Part shown: one piece after another, positions 13,001 to 25,114 of the stretch
Layout of the letters: each line of letters opens with the position of its first letter
Numbering within the stretch: position 1 is the first letter of the stretch
From: Mikania micrantha
Taxonomy: Eukaryota > Streptophyta > Magnoliopsida > Asterales > Asteraceae
NCBI GenBank assembly: GCA_009363875.1
Contig: CM018690.1
Location: forward strand, 5,010,788 to 5,074,787
Reading direction: 5' to 3'
DNA length: 64,000 nt
Notes under the pieces: model-generated
The model's database searches: none
What the model was told of the DNA's origin: nothing
Seen by the model: the letters and a program-made list of their open reading frames with translations, nothing else
Program-made: the position numbers and the translations under genes

Positions 13001-13673
13001 CGTTCGTATCGTATTTCGATTTGATTTACTAATTATAGAACATCATTTCAGAGTACCATCCTTAATAATTATATTCGTGTGAATCGTCACCCACACGAAT
13101 GCATTATTAAGTTAATATTTCTGAATCAACATTCGCGTTTAAGTAATGACCGTAACCTCACATCGCGTATTTATTATTCTCCTTATTTATTAACCTATAT
13201 ATTATATTCCCAAACCAAAACCCACTAAACTAAGTCACTGACACATCCATGATAGACCGAAATATGCATATGTATAGGGCATATGCAGAGGTAGATCGCA
13301 ACCTCCCCTACACCGTCCCACCGCTATTTCGATAAACCATGACCATGTGTCCTTGACTACGTTTAGCAACCATACCATAACAAACTCCCAGTTTCATCCC
13401 AGTTCAACCCAATGCCATTTTCAAACCAATAATCCATAATCATCAGTAATAGCACTGCGATAAACTCTCTGGTTCTGTTTAGTTGGGTTACAACTAAACT
13501 TCCCATGGTTTACGCGTATCATATATTATAACAAGCATACCAGAAATAGTGATGATATCAATAATGACAATCAATAATTCATAATCATTAATAAATAATA
13601 AATCTCCAGTCGTAACAGTACAATCGTACGGATGTACGGACGTACGGACAACTGAAAGTACAGTGATGTTACA
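10096..13673 (-). repeat. E3 3' LTR
   Basis: It has TG...CA ends (minus-strand start TGTAACATC at 13673; end GGGTGTTACA at 10096). It is nearly identical to 19815-23389. It contains a cluster of about 18 GGTTCG (sense CGAACC) motifs at 11795-12240, G-box CACGTG repeats near 10800-10980, a GA microsatellite near 12580 and a copy of the 60-nt GCATATGC module at 13265-13324. The short ORFs inside (for example 11058-11261 and 12047-12310) recur in the other LTR and have no protein signature. Confidence 0.95.
13265..13324 (-). repeat. GCATATGC/GGTTGCGATC hairpin module, copy in E3 3' LTR
   Basis: It contains TATAGGGCATATGCAGAGG followed by GTAGATCGCAACCTCCCC and ACACCGTCCCACC. On the sense strand GAGGT and ACCTC arms flank TGCGATCT and can fold. 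Other copies lie at 22981-23040, 18539-18594, 19276-19335, 19504-19565, 24317-24377, 24788-24846 and 30017-30074. Confidence 0.75.
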
Positions 13674-13691
13674 GTCTCCCCTAGTTAAAGG
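13674..13691 (-). other. E3 polypurine tract
   Basis: The minus strand reads CTTTAACTAGGGGAGAC directly before the LTR start TGTAACATC. It is the same as the E4 PPT at 29690-29702. Confidence 0.8.
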
Positions 13692-13708
13692 AATTTCGTC
13701 CCGAAATT
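13692..13708. other. Perfect stem-loop before the E3 PPT
   Basis: AATTTCGTCCCGAAATT has 7-base perfect arms and a 3-base loop. It abuts the stop codon of pol, as in E4. Confidence 0.65.
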
Positions 13709-16700
13709 CAACTTGGAGTGACCGCAGTAAATAAATGTGGGTACTTAAGCTTCATCTGATCTTCCCGTTCCCATGTGAATTCTGGACCCCGCTTCGATTC
13801 CCAACGTACTTTGACAATCGGAATTCTACTGCGTTTGAGCTGTTTAATCTCACGATCCATTATCTCCACTGGTTTTTCAACAAAGTGCATGGTATCGTCG
13901 ATGCGGATGTCATCGAGTGGTACCTGAAGATCCTGATCAGCTAAGCACTTTCTTAGATTGGACACGTGAAACGTCGGATGCACATTACTAAGTTCTGGAG
14001 GAAGTTCCAACTTGTAAGCAACCTTCCCGATCCGTTCAAGGATCTTAAAAGGGCCAACGTATCGTGGAGCAAGCTTCCCCTTCTTCCCAAATCGAACAAC
14101 GCCCTTCCAAGGCGACACTTTAAGTAATACCATATCTCCCACTTCAAACTCTAAAGGTTTTCTTCGTTTGTCCGCGTAACTCTTCTGTCTGCTGCGAGCA
14201 GCTAACAGATTGTCGCGGATCTGGCGGATCTTGTCAGTCGTTTCCTGAATAATCTCTGGGCCAGTAATCTGCGAATCGCCGACTTCGGTCCAACAAATAG
14301 GTGACCGACATTTCCTGCCATAAAGAGCTTCAAACGGTGCCATACCAATGCTCGCGTGATAACTGTTGTTATACGAGAATTCAACCAATGGTAGATGGCT
14401 ATCCCAATTGCCACCGAAATCGATGACACAAGCTCTCAACATGTCTTCCAATGTCTGAATCGTTCGCTCCGTTTGACCATCCGTTTGAGGATGATAAGCA
14501 GTGCTAAGATCCAGTCTTGTTCCAAAGCTTCATGTAGTGATTCCCAAAATCGCGCCGTGAAACGAGCATCACGGTCCGATATTATGCTTAAGGGAATACC
14601 ATGTCGGCTAACGATCTCATCAATGTAAATACGAGCCAACTTCCGCACAGGGTAAGTTTCGCGTATCGGTAAGAAATGAGCCGACTTAGTCAATCTATCA
14701 ACAATAACCCATATACTATCTTTACCGTTCCCGGTACGTGGAGTTTAGTAATGAAATCCATAGAGATATTCTCCCACTTCCACATCGGTATTTCAGGTTG
14801 TATTAACAATCCAGAAGGTCGCTGGTGTTCCGCCTTGACCTTTGCACAGTTAAGGCACTTAGACACATACTCAGCAATATCCTTCTTCATTCCAGGCCAC
14901 CAGTACAAGCCCCTAAGGTCTTGATACATCTTATCAGCGCCCGGATGGATTGAGTAACGAGATTTATGAGCTTCATCCATAATCAGCATCCTAAGATCAC
15001 CCCTGTTCGGTATCCACAACCGATTCAAATAATACATCAAACCGTCATCCTTAGTTTCCAATAAAATTTCAGCCCCGCAAGACATCTCATTTTTCAAGTT
15101 ATCCTGAGCTAATGAGAGTTGCTGGGCTGTGAGAACATCATTACGGAGATTAGTGTGCACTCGGACACTATGGATCTGAACTTGACTTTTGCGGCTAAGC
15201 GCATCTGCTACTACATTCGCTTTGCCAGGATGGTAGCGAATTTCACAGTCATAATCATTCAACAGTTCAACCCACCTCCGTTGTCTCATATTGAGCTCTT
15301 TCTGATTTAGAATATGTTGCAAACTTTTATGATCAGTAAAGACTACACACTTGGTGCCATAAAGATAATGTCTCCATATCTTCAAAGCAAACACGACTGC
15401 ACCAAGTTCCAAGTCGTGTGTAGTGTAGTTCTTCTCATGAATTTTCAATTGTCTTGATGCATAAGCCACGACCTTTCCCCGTTGCATGAGAACACAACCG
15501 AGACCTAGGTTGGATGCATCACAATAAACTACAAAATCATCATTTCCATCAGGCAGTGTCAAGACAGGAGCATCACAAAGTTTCTGCTTCAAAGTCTGAA
15601 ATGCCTCTTCTTGCTTTGGTCCCCACTCGTATGGCCTATTCTTCTGAGTCAAAGCAGTGAGAGGGACGGCAATTCTGGAGAAGTTCGATATAAACCGCCG
15701 ATAGTAACCGGCAAGTCCAAGGAACGATCGAATCTCCGTCGGTGTCTTCGGTGTACTCCAATTCTTCACAGCATCAATCTTTGCAGGATCTACGTGTACA
15801 CCATACTCGTTGACTATGTGCCCCAAGAATTGAACTTCCTTAAGCCAGAATTCACATTTAGAAAATTTGGCATACAGTCGCTCCTCTCTTAGGATCTCCA
15901 AAACCAACTTAAGGTGTTTCTCGTGTTCTTCCTTAGTCTTTGAGTAAATCAAAATATCATCAATGAATACAATCACAAATTTATCCAAGTATGGCCTGCA
16001 AACACGGTTCATGAGATCCATGAAAACCGCAGGTGCATTGGTAAGACCGAAAGGCATTACCAGAAATTCATAGTGGCCATATCTTGTTCTAAAAGCTGTC
16101 TTGGGAATATCATCATCATGTACGCGAAGCTGATGATACCCAGACCTAAGATCGATCTTTGAAAACCATGCCGAGCCTTGTAGCTGATCGAAGAGATCAT
16201 CGATACGCGGCAGTGGATATCGATTCTTGATTGTAAGTTTGTTCAATTCGCGGTAATCGATACACATTCGGAATGACCCGTCCTTCTTCTTGACAAACAG
16301 GACCGGTGCACCCCATGGCGAATGGCTCGGGCGAATAAACCCTTTATCGGTAAGTTCTTGCAGTTGACTCGCCAATTCTTGCAACTCTGAGGGCGCAAGT
16401 CTGTAGGGAGCTTTGGCAACTGGGTTCGCACCAGGGACTAAGTCAATTCGAAACTCCACTTGACGTTCTGGTGGAAGACCCGGTAGATCATCTGGAAATA
16501 CTTCTGGAAAATCTCGTATCACTGGAACATCTTCAATCTTCTTTCCTTTCTCTTTCTTTTCCACAATATGAGCTAAGAATGCTATACATTTCTTCCTAAG
16601 GTACTTGTGTGCTTTAGTGCATGACATCAACTTAAGACCTTTACTAGCAGTTTCTCCAAATATTCTTAAAGTTTCACCCGAAAGTAAGGGAATACGAATA

Positions 16701-18268
16701 TATTTCTCATGACAAACAATCTCCGCTCTGTGGGTGGCTAACCAATCCATGCCTATGATAACATCGAAGCTACCAAGATGCATAGGTATGAGATCAATTG
16801 GGAAAACGTGATCATTTAAGTTCACCGTACATCCAACGATAATAGTGTCAATATCAATAGTGTTTCCGTCAGCCACTTCCACGTTAAACGGTTTATCTAA
16901 ATATGTACGTGTTCTACCAAGCAAGCATTCAAAATCATATGAAACGAAACTCCTATCGGCACCAGAATCAAATAAGACAGATGCATAAGAGTTGTTGATC
17001 AGAAATGTACCGTTGACCACATCCTGGTTGGCTTGAGCAGCTGGAGCATTCAGTTTGAAAAGCCCGGCCTCTTGCCACCCTTTGATTATTCCCGGTCAAC
17101 TTTGGGCATTGATTCCTGAAGTGACCCACTTCACCACACTCATAACAGGCTCTTGCCTGTGCCTGAGGTACTTGGCGAACGGGTACAGCTGGTATAGGTT
17201 GTGCATGAGGAGCTGGCAGTGCAAGCGGTGCATGTTGCAACCTTTGTGCTTGCGGTGCACTCCGACAAACATTAGCAAAGTGACCAAATTTGCCACAGTT
17301 GTTGCAGACGCGACAAGGCAAATTTGGTGCGTGATGATAACGGCAGGTATGACACTGAGGAGTGTTCCCAGTGAAATTCCTGGCAGTTGAATTGTTTGAT
17401 GATTGCTGCGCAGACTTTGCAGCAGGTACAGTGACCATGAAGTTCCGATTCTTTCTCTTCTTGTTGCTGCTTTTGGACGAGCTAGCAGCTTCAGACTTGA
17501 CTTCAGCTTTGACTTCCTTTGCAGTAGTCTTGGTGTCAGTCTTCTTGTATCCTTTCCGAGTAAGTGTTCCATTCTTCACGTGATTATCAGTAAGAGTTGC
17601 AGATAATCGGATTGCAGCCTCAAGTGTCTTGGGATTGCTCCCGTAGACTGTATCCTGAATCTGTACCGGCAGTCCGCCGATATATTTCTCAATTGCCCTT
17701 TCCAAGGGTGTCACCATGTGAGGTACCAGTAAGCTATACTCATGGAATTGAGTATTGTAGAGGACATTCTCGCCACTATCTTGTTTGAGTTCCCAGAACT
17801 CAGTCTCCAGTTTCCTCATCTCGCTTCGAGGACAGAATTCAGTGGTCATCAAGTTCTTGACCTCAGTCCACGTCAGTGCGAGTGCAGCATCCACTCCCCT
17901 AGTTCGCTTTTCCCCATTCCACCAAGTCAGTGCTCTCTTTTGGAAAACACTGGTGGCATAGCGGACTTTCAGATTCTCGGGACATTCGCTGTTGATGAAG
18001 GTGTTCTCCATACTCTCGAACCACTGCAGCAGACCAGTGGCCGACTCAGCACCCGTGAATTTCAGGGGATTACAGGAATTGAAGTGTTTGAATGTGCAAG
18101 TGTCTGGTTTGCACCACCTCTGTTCTGGTTAGCATTCTGGTTAGCCTGAGTCAGTTGACTAACCAATCCAGAAATAAGTGTGGCTAACTCTTGTATGCCG
18201 GAGTTGGCATTACTGTTGTTAGTCTCCCCATTGTTCGAGTCATCTTCGTTGTGACGGCGAGGCGGCAT
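13708..18268 (-). pseudogene. E3 gag-pol, full length but frameshifted
   Basis: The start ATG is at 18268 (MPPRRHNEDD, matching the E4 start). In order on the minus strand are Gag with two CCHC knuckles (CNNCGKFGHFANVC; CYECGEVGHFRNQC), protease with DSGA, RT with FIDDILIYSK, RNase H, integrase with HHCC and DDE, and a C-terminal chromodomain ending WEREDQMKLKYPHLF. Open segments are 18268-18062, 18011-16968, 17020-14690, 14693-14436 and 14451-13708. Comparison with E4 shows single-base indels near 18100 (loss), 17062 (gain), 14748 (loss) and 14525 (loss). No catalytic residue appears substituted. One continuous Gag-Pol is the ancestral design, as E4 keeps a single frame. The defects probably predate insertion, because the LTRs are nearly identical. 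Confidence 0.93.
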
Positions 18269-18538
18269 GTTTCTGAAGGAAATAGAAACATGTTACTACC
18301 GTTTACAACGTAAGTCACACAAACAATGTTTAAATGAGTTCATTAGACAATTAGGATTACATATAGGAACTATATTTATCTCCTATCTGTCATTAAACTC
18401 AGAATGTGCATAATTCCCTATTATTTTTCTAAGTGTCCTAGTCGGTCATAACTAGTGTTAACTAACTATTTCCTAGGTCCTATACATTCCTCACTCTATA
18501 CTAACACTGACAACCTCCCAATGCAATGCAACAAGCTT

Positions 18539-18594
18539 ATATATAGGGCATATGCAGAGGTAGGTCGCAATCTCCCCTACACCGTCCCACCACC
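18539..18594 (-). repeat. Hairpin module, E3 leader copy 1
   Basis: It contains ATATAGGGCATATGCAGAGG and then GTAGGTCGCAATCTCCCC and ACCGTCCCACCACC. It is the same module as at 13265-13324. Confidence 0.7.
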
Positions 18595-19275
18595 GTTCCA
18601 TTGCACCACGATTATGCCATTGCTAGTGTGTAGAGTGTGTCATGTATTTCACCATAATTCTCACTTCACAAACCTCATCCTTAGTAGGATGATTTTGAGT
18701 GAAGTGATCTCTAGTTCCCTTGGACAATTAGGTTTACCAAATGTCTAAGTTCACCTGACATGTAGGCTTGCCTATTTCTAAGTTCACCTAATGTCTAAGT
18801 TCACCTGACATTAAGTTTCCCCCAATTGTCTAAGTTCACTAAAATCCATGTCAATCCCAATGTCAATAATCTTTAATAAGGGTTCATATCATCACAAAGT
18901 GCTCTTATTGTCACTAGGTGTTCATATCTTCCCTATAGTTTAACCTCATCAAGTGTCCATACCATCACTAAGTGTTAGTATCATCACTATGCGTTTATAT
19001 TATCATCAAGTGTCCATATCATCACCCAAGTCCATATTTCATCACTAATCGCTCATATCGTTCATTAATCCTATGCACCCTACGTGTCCAATCAGTGTGT
19101 TTCATAAGTGAATTCATAAGTATTTATCAAGTGTGATCATTCAAGAGTCAATTCCAGTCAATCCATCAAACATATCATCAACAGTCCACAATCATATCTT
19201 TTCAACCACTCCTAGTAAGGTCCTAATAATATCCTAAGTTCCTGACACTGACAGACCCCCGATATACTTCAAATG

Positions 19276-19335
19276 GTATATGTATAGGGCATATGCAAGG
19301 GTAGGTCGCAACCTCCCTTACACCGTCCCACCACC
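19276..19335 (-). repeat. Hairpin module, E3 leader copy 2
   Basis: The sense strand has GGGAGGT-TGCG-ACCTACCC, a strong stem with a 4-base loop, next to the palindrome GCATATGC-like core and TATGTATAGGG. Confidence 0.7.
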
Positions 19336-19503
19336 TTTGTAGTATACCACGAGTGTGTCCTTGTCTGGTGATCATAAGATCTAACAGATAATTCCTAAAG
19401 CAATTTAAATTTCTAAGCAGTTAAGTTCCTGAGCAGATAAGTGTCCCAAACGGGTAGTTCCCTTATTCCTCAATACTGACATCCACCCGATGTACTGTAA
19501 ATG

Positions 19504-19565
19504 GTATATGTATAGGGCATATGATAAGGGTAGGTCGCAACCGCCCAAACCACCGTCCCACCACC
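19504..19565 (-). repeat. Hairpin module, E3 leader copy 3
   Basis: This is a diverged copy with GGCATATGATAAGGGTAGG and CGCAACCGCCC. It lies 228 bases from copy 2, which suggests a local duplication of the module and its surroundings. Confidence 0.65.
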
Positions 19566-19798
19566 TTTACAATACACCACGAGTATGTCCTTACCGAGTC
19601 ATTAGGGCACAAGTAAGCAATTAATTAGTAGCAGCATATATAATCAAATGTATAACAGGAGTTCAGTTAACATGTAATAAACACATAAGCATGAAATCCT
19701 GAATATACTAACTAGTGTATGAAATTAATTCATACTAGGGTATCCTATGGTTATAGACTAGGTCAACCATTTCTAGTAACCTAATTCCCTATAACCCA

Positions 19799-19811
19799 GG
19801 CTCTGATACCA
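19799..19811 (-). other. E3 primer binding site
   Basis: The reverse complement is TGGTATCAGAGCC, three bases from the 5' LTR end at 19815. Confidence 0.88.
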
Positions 19812-19814
19812 ATC

Positions 19815-22800
19815 TGTAACACCCCGACCGACGGCGGAATCATCGGGATGCCACGAGGGATGTGTAGATTGTTCAAAAGCTCATGGGCATCTAAATCATA
19901 TCATCATATATCATTTAATCAACCACAATAATTACACAAAAATCATGTTCATCATGAATCAATTACATCAAATACACAAAAGATTTAGTTAAACTAACTA
20001 AACTCTAATCGCCAGAAATTTAGTTAATTAACTAAGTCCAAGAATCCTATATGATGATGATGTCCAAAATAGAAGAGATCATCCTCTTCATCCTACTTGT
20101 CTCCATCACCTGAAACATGTAAGAAAATCAAGTGTCAACTACAAAAGTAGTTGGTGAGTAATCATAAGTTTTTATACTCGAAAATGTTTTAGAAAAATGA
20201 GTTTAAAATTTAATGTTTTAAAATAGTTTAGTAAAATGCTTTGTTTAAAACGAGTGTAAGACTTATGATTTCCTTGAGAAAATCCATATGAATACCTGTA
20301 TGAGATAATCCAACACACATCCATCAATTCAACAGCCAAACACATACACAATCACATAACCACATAACCAAATCAATCATAGCCAATCACAAATAATCAT
20401 AATCAAATATAGGCAATCATCCACAACAAATCAACCAAACTCAATCAATCATATTCTCAATCAATGTTCGTGACTATACATGATTCCTTATGTATTTAAC
20501 ATAAGTTAGATACATGAATCATGGAGTGGTCGCTAACCACGTGACAATACATGAAGTCAAAGCAATTAACCGAAGTCAAGAGCAATACTTCACGGATGTG
20601 GAAACCCTCCACGTGACAATACATGAAGTCAAAACAAATAACCGAAGTTAAAAGTAATGATTTCACGGAGTATGAGACAATACATGTAATCTTTGTTATT
20701 CACCGAAGTCAATAACAATGTTTACACGGATTTATAATAATCAGTGATAATCCATAATAATGATAATTCATAATAGTGAATATCATAATGATAAACAGGT
20801 ATTATCCTTGTGTTATCCAGATAATATTTAAACCGGTATACATGTTTCACCTCCGAGTTTTAAAACTAAAACAGTTTAAAGAAAGGGAGGTTATGAGAAC
20901 TCACCTGAAGTCCTTAGAATTCGTGTTCTCGTGTTATGCGCGCTCGCGTATGTACTCAAACCAATTCAAGGATCTGTAGTTAATAGGTGATTGTGTTTAT
21001 AAGCATTCGTGATTGATTAGAATTGAATGACCATTGCTATTTACTTTAACCCATAGGTACTTTATTAACTTAGCCCATTACATCAAAGTTAGAGTGATTC
21101 AACTAATGTTTATCATAAATCATTAGTAGTTTATAATTTAAACTTGTTACATTTAGGCCACTTATTAAAAAAAATGAGCTTTGAGATCTTAGGTATATAC
21201 TTATATCTATGTATAAGTAAATGGAGTAATTCCCTAATCCTCCATATAATTGTACATACATGCATGATTAAAGTATGGCCACCTTTTCCTAAGTTATTAA
21301 ATCACCCTCCACATTTAAGTGATTATTTTTAAGCTGTGTTTCTAACCAATTTCATTACGTATATATAAAAATCTCATAATTTAAAGTTTCTTTCTTTAAG
21401 TAAAAGTGGTAATCCCTTAATTCTTCATGCATGCATGTTTACCCATAGTTTCCTATAATTGATGATCTTGTATTAATCTTAGTTAAGAATTTGGGTTGGT
21501 TTTTAGTCGAGGGCAGCGAACCTTTGGCTGCAGCCATGGGTTCGGCCCGACTTAAGTCATAGGTTGGGCTAAGAGGATCCAATCCAACCCCAGGGTTCGG
21601 CCAATATGGAACACAAGGTTCGGTCACCATGCAACATGAAGGGTTCGTGGGGGGTTCGGCTGAAACAAGAAAGGGTTCGCCATGCATGGTTCGTTGCCTG
21701 CATCCAAATGGTTCGTTCACCCTAGAGGGTTCGCAGCTAGAGAGATGAGAGGGTTCGGCTTGATCTAGAAAACCCGAGGTTCGCAGCCCATGCTGTGGGT
21801 GACAGGTTCGCTAAACACCCCGAATGGTTCGGTTAGATGGTATTTGGTTCGGCCAAGGGTTCGCCAGGCCAGGGTTCGGCCCAAGCTATTCCATGGTTCG
21901 GCTTTTGTGACCAGCAGGGTTCGTCGACCTGCTGTGCACTCCCTACCACGACCGAACCCAATCACCATCTTCATTACCCATCTCCCTTGCATTCTAAGCT
22001 TTTGCGCATCATTCATAGTCTCATTCAATCATCACTACCTTGATTAACAAGTTCTAAAACCCTAATCGTGATCAAAGTCGAGGATTATAAACACCTCACG
22101 TTTTTATCAAAAAACCGAAAAGAAAACAACAGATTTACCTCGATTCGTGAATCAAACGTAGGATCTTCTTGTACTTTCTTTTTATCTTCGATCTTGTGGT
22201 TGTTTAGGGCCAAGAATCACGCGATTCCGTCAAGAAACGAGCTCGTAATCGTAGAGAGAAGTTGGAGGTTTTGTAGGTGACGAAAATATAGAGTTAGAGA
22301 GAGAGAGCTTGTTGGTGAAATGAAAGAAATGGTGGAGCCTTCCATCATTTGTATCAACCCGCTCCCGCGTGTTCGGTCTCGTTTTTATCGCGATTACCCA
22401 AAAATAATTTTCCGGTTATTCTCGTAAATAATATTTAGAATATAACTCGTTTAAATAAATATATTTCCCTTTTATAAAAGAATAGTTTTAAAGGAAACGA
22501 TTTTAAATAAATCATTTCGTAATACAAATTCCGTTTCGTTTCGTTAATCAATTAATTAATAATTAAATTTATTCGAAACAATTTAAGTTGTGATTCCTAA
22601 TAAACATTTTAAGTTCACAATCATTAATTTAATATCGTTAAATATTATTTAATTATCTCATCGAAATGCGTTACTTACGTACGTATTCGTAAAGATCGTC
22701 ACCTTTGCGAATCCGACGTTCGTATCGTATTTCGATTTGATTTACTAATTATAGAACATCATTTCAGAGTACCATCCTTAATAATTATATTCGTGTGAAT

Positions 22801-23389
22801 CGTCACCCACACGAATGCATTATTAAGTTAATATTTCTGAATCAACATTCGCGTTTAAGTAATGACCGTAACCTCACATCGCGTATTTATTATTCTCCTT
22901 ATTTATTAACCTATATATTATATTCCCAAACCAAAACCCACTAAACTAAGTCACTGACACATCCATGATAGACCGAAATATGCATATGTATAGGGCATAT
23001 GCAGAGGTAGATCGCAACCTCCCCTACACCGTCCCACCGCTATTTCAATAAACCATGACCATGTGTCCTTGACTACGTTTAGCAACCATACCATAACAAA
23101 CTCCCAGTTTCATCCCAGTTCAACCCAATGCCATTTTCAAACCAATAATCCATAATCATCAGTAATAGCACTGCGATAAACTCTCTGGTTCTGTTTAGTT
23201 GGGTTACAACTAAACTTCCCATGGTTTACGCGTATCATATATTATAACAAGCATACCAGAAATAGTGATGATATCAATAATGACAATCAATAATTCATAA
23301 TCATTAATAAATAATAAATCTCCAGTCGTAACAGTACAATCGTACGGATGTACGGACGTACGGACAACTGAAAGTACAGTGATGTTACA
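19815..23389 (-). repeat. E3 5' LTR
   Basis: It pairs with 10096-13673. Differences seen by eye are one missing base near 20419, substitutions near 20818, 20827, 21051, 21671, 21783, 22390 and 23046, and one fewer GA unit near 22300. The CGAACC (plus-strand GGTTCG) cluster is at 21514-21957 and the hairpin module at 22981-23040. Confidence 0.95.
22981..23040 (-). repeat. Hairpin module in E3 5' LTR
   Basis: It is identical in design to 13265-13324, as expected for the paired LTR. Confidence 0.75.
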
Positions 23390-24066
23390 TGAATGAATAA
23401 AGATGAATTTAGTTTGCATATACATCTAGAGGGATACACATACGAAGACAAAAATTGGCTATCATTATTGAGTGATTAACTAACAAGTTAAAGTTTGATG
23501 ATATGAAGGACGTTCATAAAAATCTTTGATAATACCTTACAACTTAGTTTAAATAAGCTAAGTTAATAAATATACTAATAAGCTAAAAGTAAACTCTTAT
23601 GAACACTAATTTGGTATGTAACGCTTATACTTATGATCATAAAAATCGCATTAAATACAGATTGCTGAGTTATTTGAGATTTCATATACGTGAGAGCGCA
23701 TACTACAAACGCAGAATCTAAGGACTCAGGTGAGTTCTCATAACCTCACTTTCTTTTAAACTATTTTGTTTTCAAACTCAGAGGTGAAACATGTATACCA
23801 ATTTTACATATTGACTTGATAACACAGGGATGACACTTATTTGCTTGTATGAGATCCATAGTTATGGATTGTCATATTCCATGAGTTGTTACTAATGACT
23901 TTGTGTCATTCGCGACGACTGCATGTATTGTCACGTGGATGTTTCCACACTCCGTGAAATAGTTGTGGTTGACTTCTTTCTTCCTCAATAATTGCATGTA
24001 TTGTCACGTGGATGTTTCCATCACTCGCGGCATCCCGACGTTTCCGCCATCTTTTGGGGTGTTACA
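23390..24066 (+). repeat. E4 5' LTR, right piece
   Basis: It continues the E4 5' LTR after the E3 insertion, starting with the second TGAAT (23390-23394), and ends GGGGTGTTACA at 24066. It matches 32039 to about 32670 and about 33330-33369 of the 3' LTR, with around 10 substitutions in roughly 620 compared bases. The roughly 650 bases in between, including the third 73-bp repeat, are absent here. G-box CACGTG motifs lie near 23933 and 24005. Confidence 0.88.
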
Positions 24067-24069
24067 GAT

Positions 24070-24082
24070 TGGTATCAGAGCC
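24070..24082 (+). other. E4 primer binding site
   Basis: TGGTATCAGAGCC lies three bases after the 5' LTR end GTGTTACA. It is complementary to the 3' end of initiator tRNA-Met. Confidence 0.9.
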
Positions 24083-25114
24083 TGGGTTATAGGGAATTAG
24101 GTTACTAGAAATGGTTGACCTAGTCTATAACCGTAGGATACCCTAGTATGAATAAATTCATACACTAGTTAGTATATTCAAGATTTCATGCTTATGTGTT
24201 TATTACATGTTAACTGAACTCCTGTTATACATCTGATATGCATATGCTACTTACTGATTTCTTGCGTATGTGTGCCCTAATGATTCGATAAGGACATGCA
24301 CGTGGTGTATCGTAAAGGTGGTGGGACGTTGGCTGGGGCAGTTGCGACTGACCCTACATATGCCCTATATATATACCATTTAACTAACCGTTTGGGAAAT
24401 TATTTGCTTAGGAAATTAATTGTTTAGGAATTTATCTGCTTTAGGAATTATCTGTTAGATCTTGTGATCACCAGACAAGGACACACTCAGTGATGATATG
24501 AACTCTCATTGAAAATTTTGCACATTGGGATTAATATGGACTTTTAGTGAACTTAGAAATTAGGAGAACTTTAATGTCAGGTGAACTTAGACATTAGGTG
24601 AACTTAGAAATAGGTGAACCTACATGTCAGGTGAACTTAGACATTAGGAGAACCTAATTGTCCAAGGGAACTAGATACCACTTCACTCAAAATTATCCTA
24701 CTTAGGATGAGGTTTGTGAAGTGAGACTATGGTAAGATACATGATACACCCTAAATTCTACAAGGGCATAATCGTGGTGCAATGAAACGGTGGTGGGACG
24801 GTGTAGGGGAGATTGCGATCTACCTCTGCATATGCCCTATATATAAGCTTGTTGCATGCATCGGGAGGTTGTCAGTGTTGATATAGGGTGGGGAATGTAT
24901 GAAACTTAGGAATAGTTAACTAATATTAATTATGACCCACTAGGACACTTAGTATAATATTAGGAAATTTATAAATGTTATGAGTTTAATAACAGATAGG
25001 AGAAAAATATAGTTCCTATATGTAATCTTAACTGTTTAAAATGAACTCATTCGATCATAGTTTGTATGACTTACGTTGTAAACGGTAGTAACATGTTTCT
25101 ATTTCTTTAGAAAC
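24083..25114 (+). other. E4 5' leader with repeats
   Basis: About 1.0 kb of non-coding leader. It holds two hairpin modules (24317-24377 and 24788-24846), each followed by a CCCTATATATA string that resembles a TATA box. It also holds direct repeats of GGTGAACTTAGACATTAGG type at 24550-24660. No ORF with protein signature precedes the gag ATG at 25115. Confidence 0.75.

Larger units (their letters stand above)
18269..19798 (-). other. E3 5' leader with internal repeats
   Basis: About 1.5 kb of non-coding sequence lies between PBS and gag. It holds three copies of the GCATATGC hairpin module (18539-18594, 19276-19335, 19504-19565). It also holds a set of short direct repeats of AAGTTCACCTGACAT type at 18740-18840 and of CATATCATCAC type at 18880-19060. 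E4's leader has the same elements in fewer copies. Confidence 0.75.
10096..23389 (-). mobile_element. E3: complete 13.3-kb Ty3/gypsy chromovirus, young insertion
   Basis: LTR, PPT, gag-pol, leader, PBS and LTR are all present in the right order on the minus strand, bounded by a 5-bp target duplication TGAAT. By-eye comparison of the two LTRs (3578 and 3575 bp) finds 7 substitutions, one 1-base indel and one GA-repeat indel. If a rate near 1.3e-8 per site per year is assumed, that is well under 0.1 million years. The gag-pol is interrupted by about four frameshifts, so the copy is not autonomous. It is the same family as E4 but a distinguishable subfamily. Confidence 0.95.
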
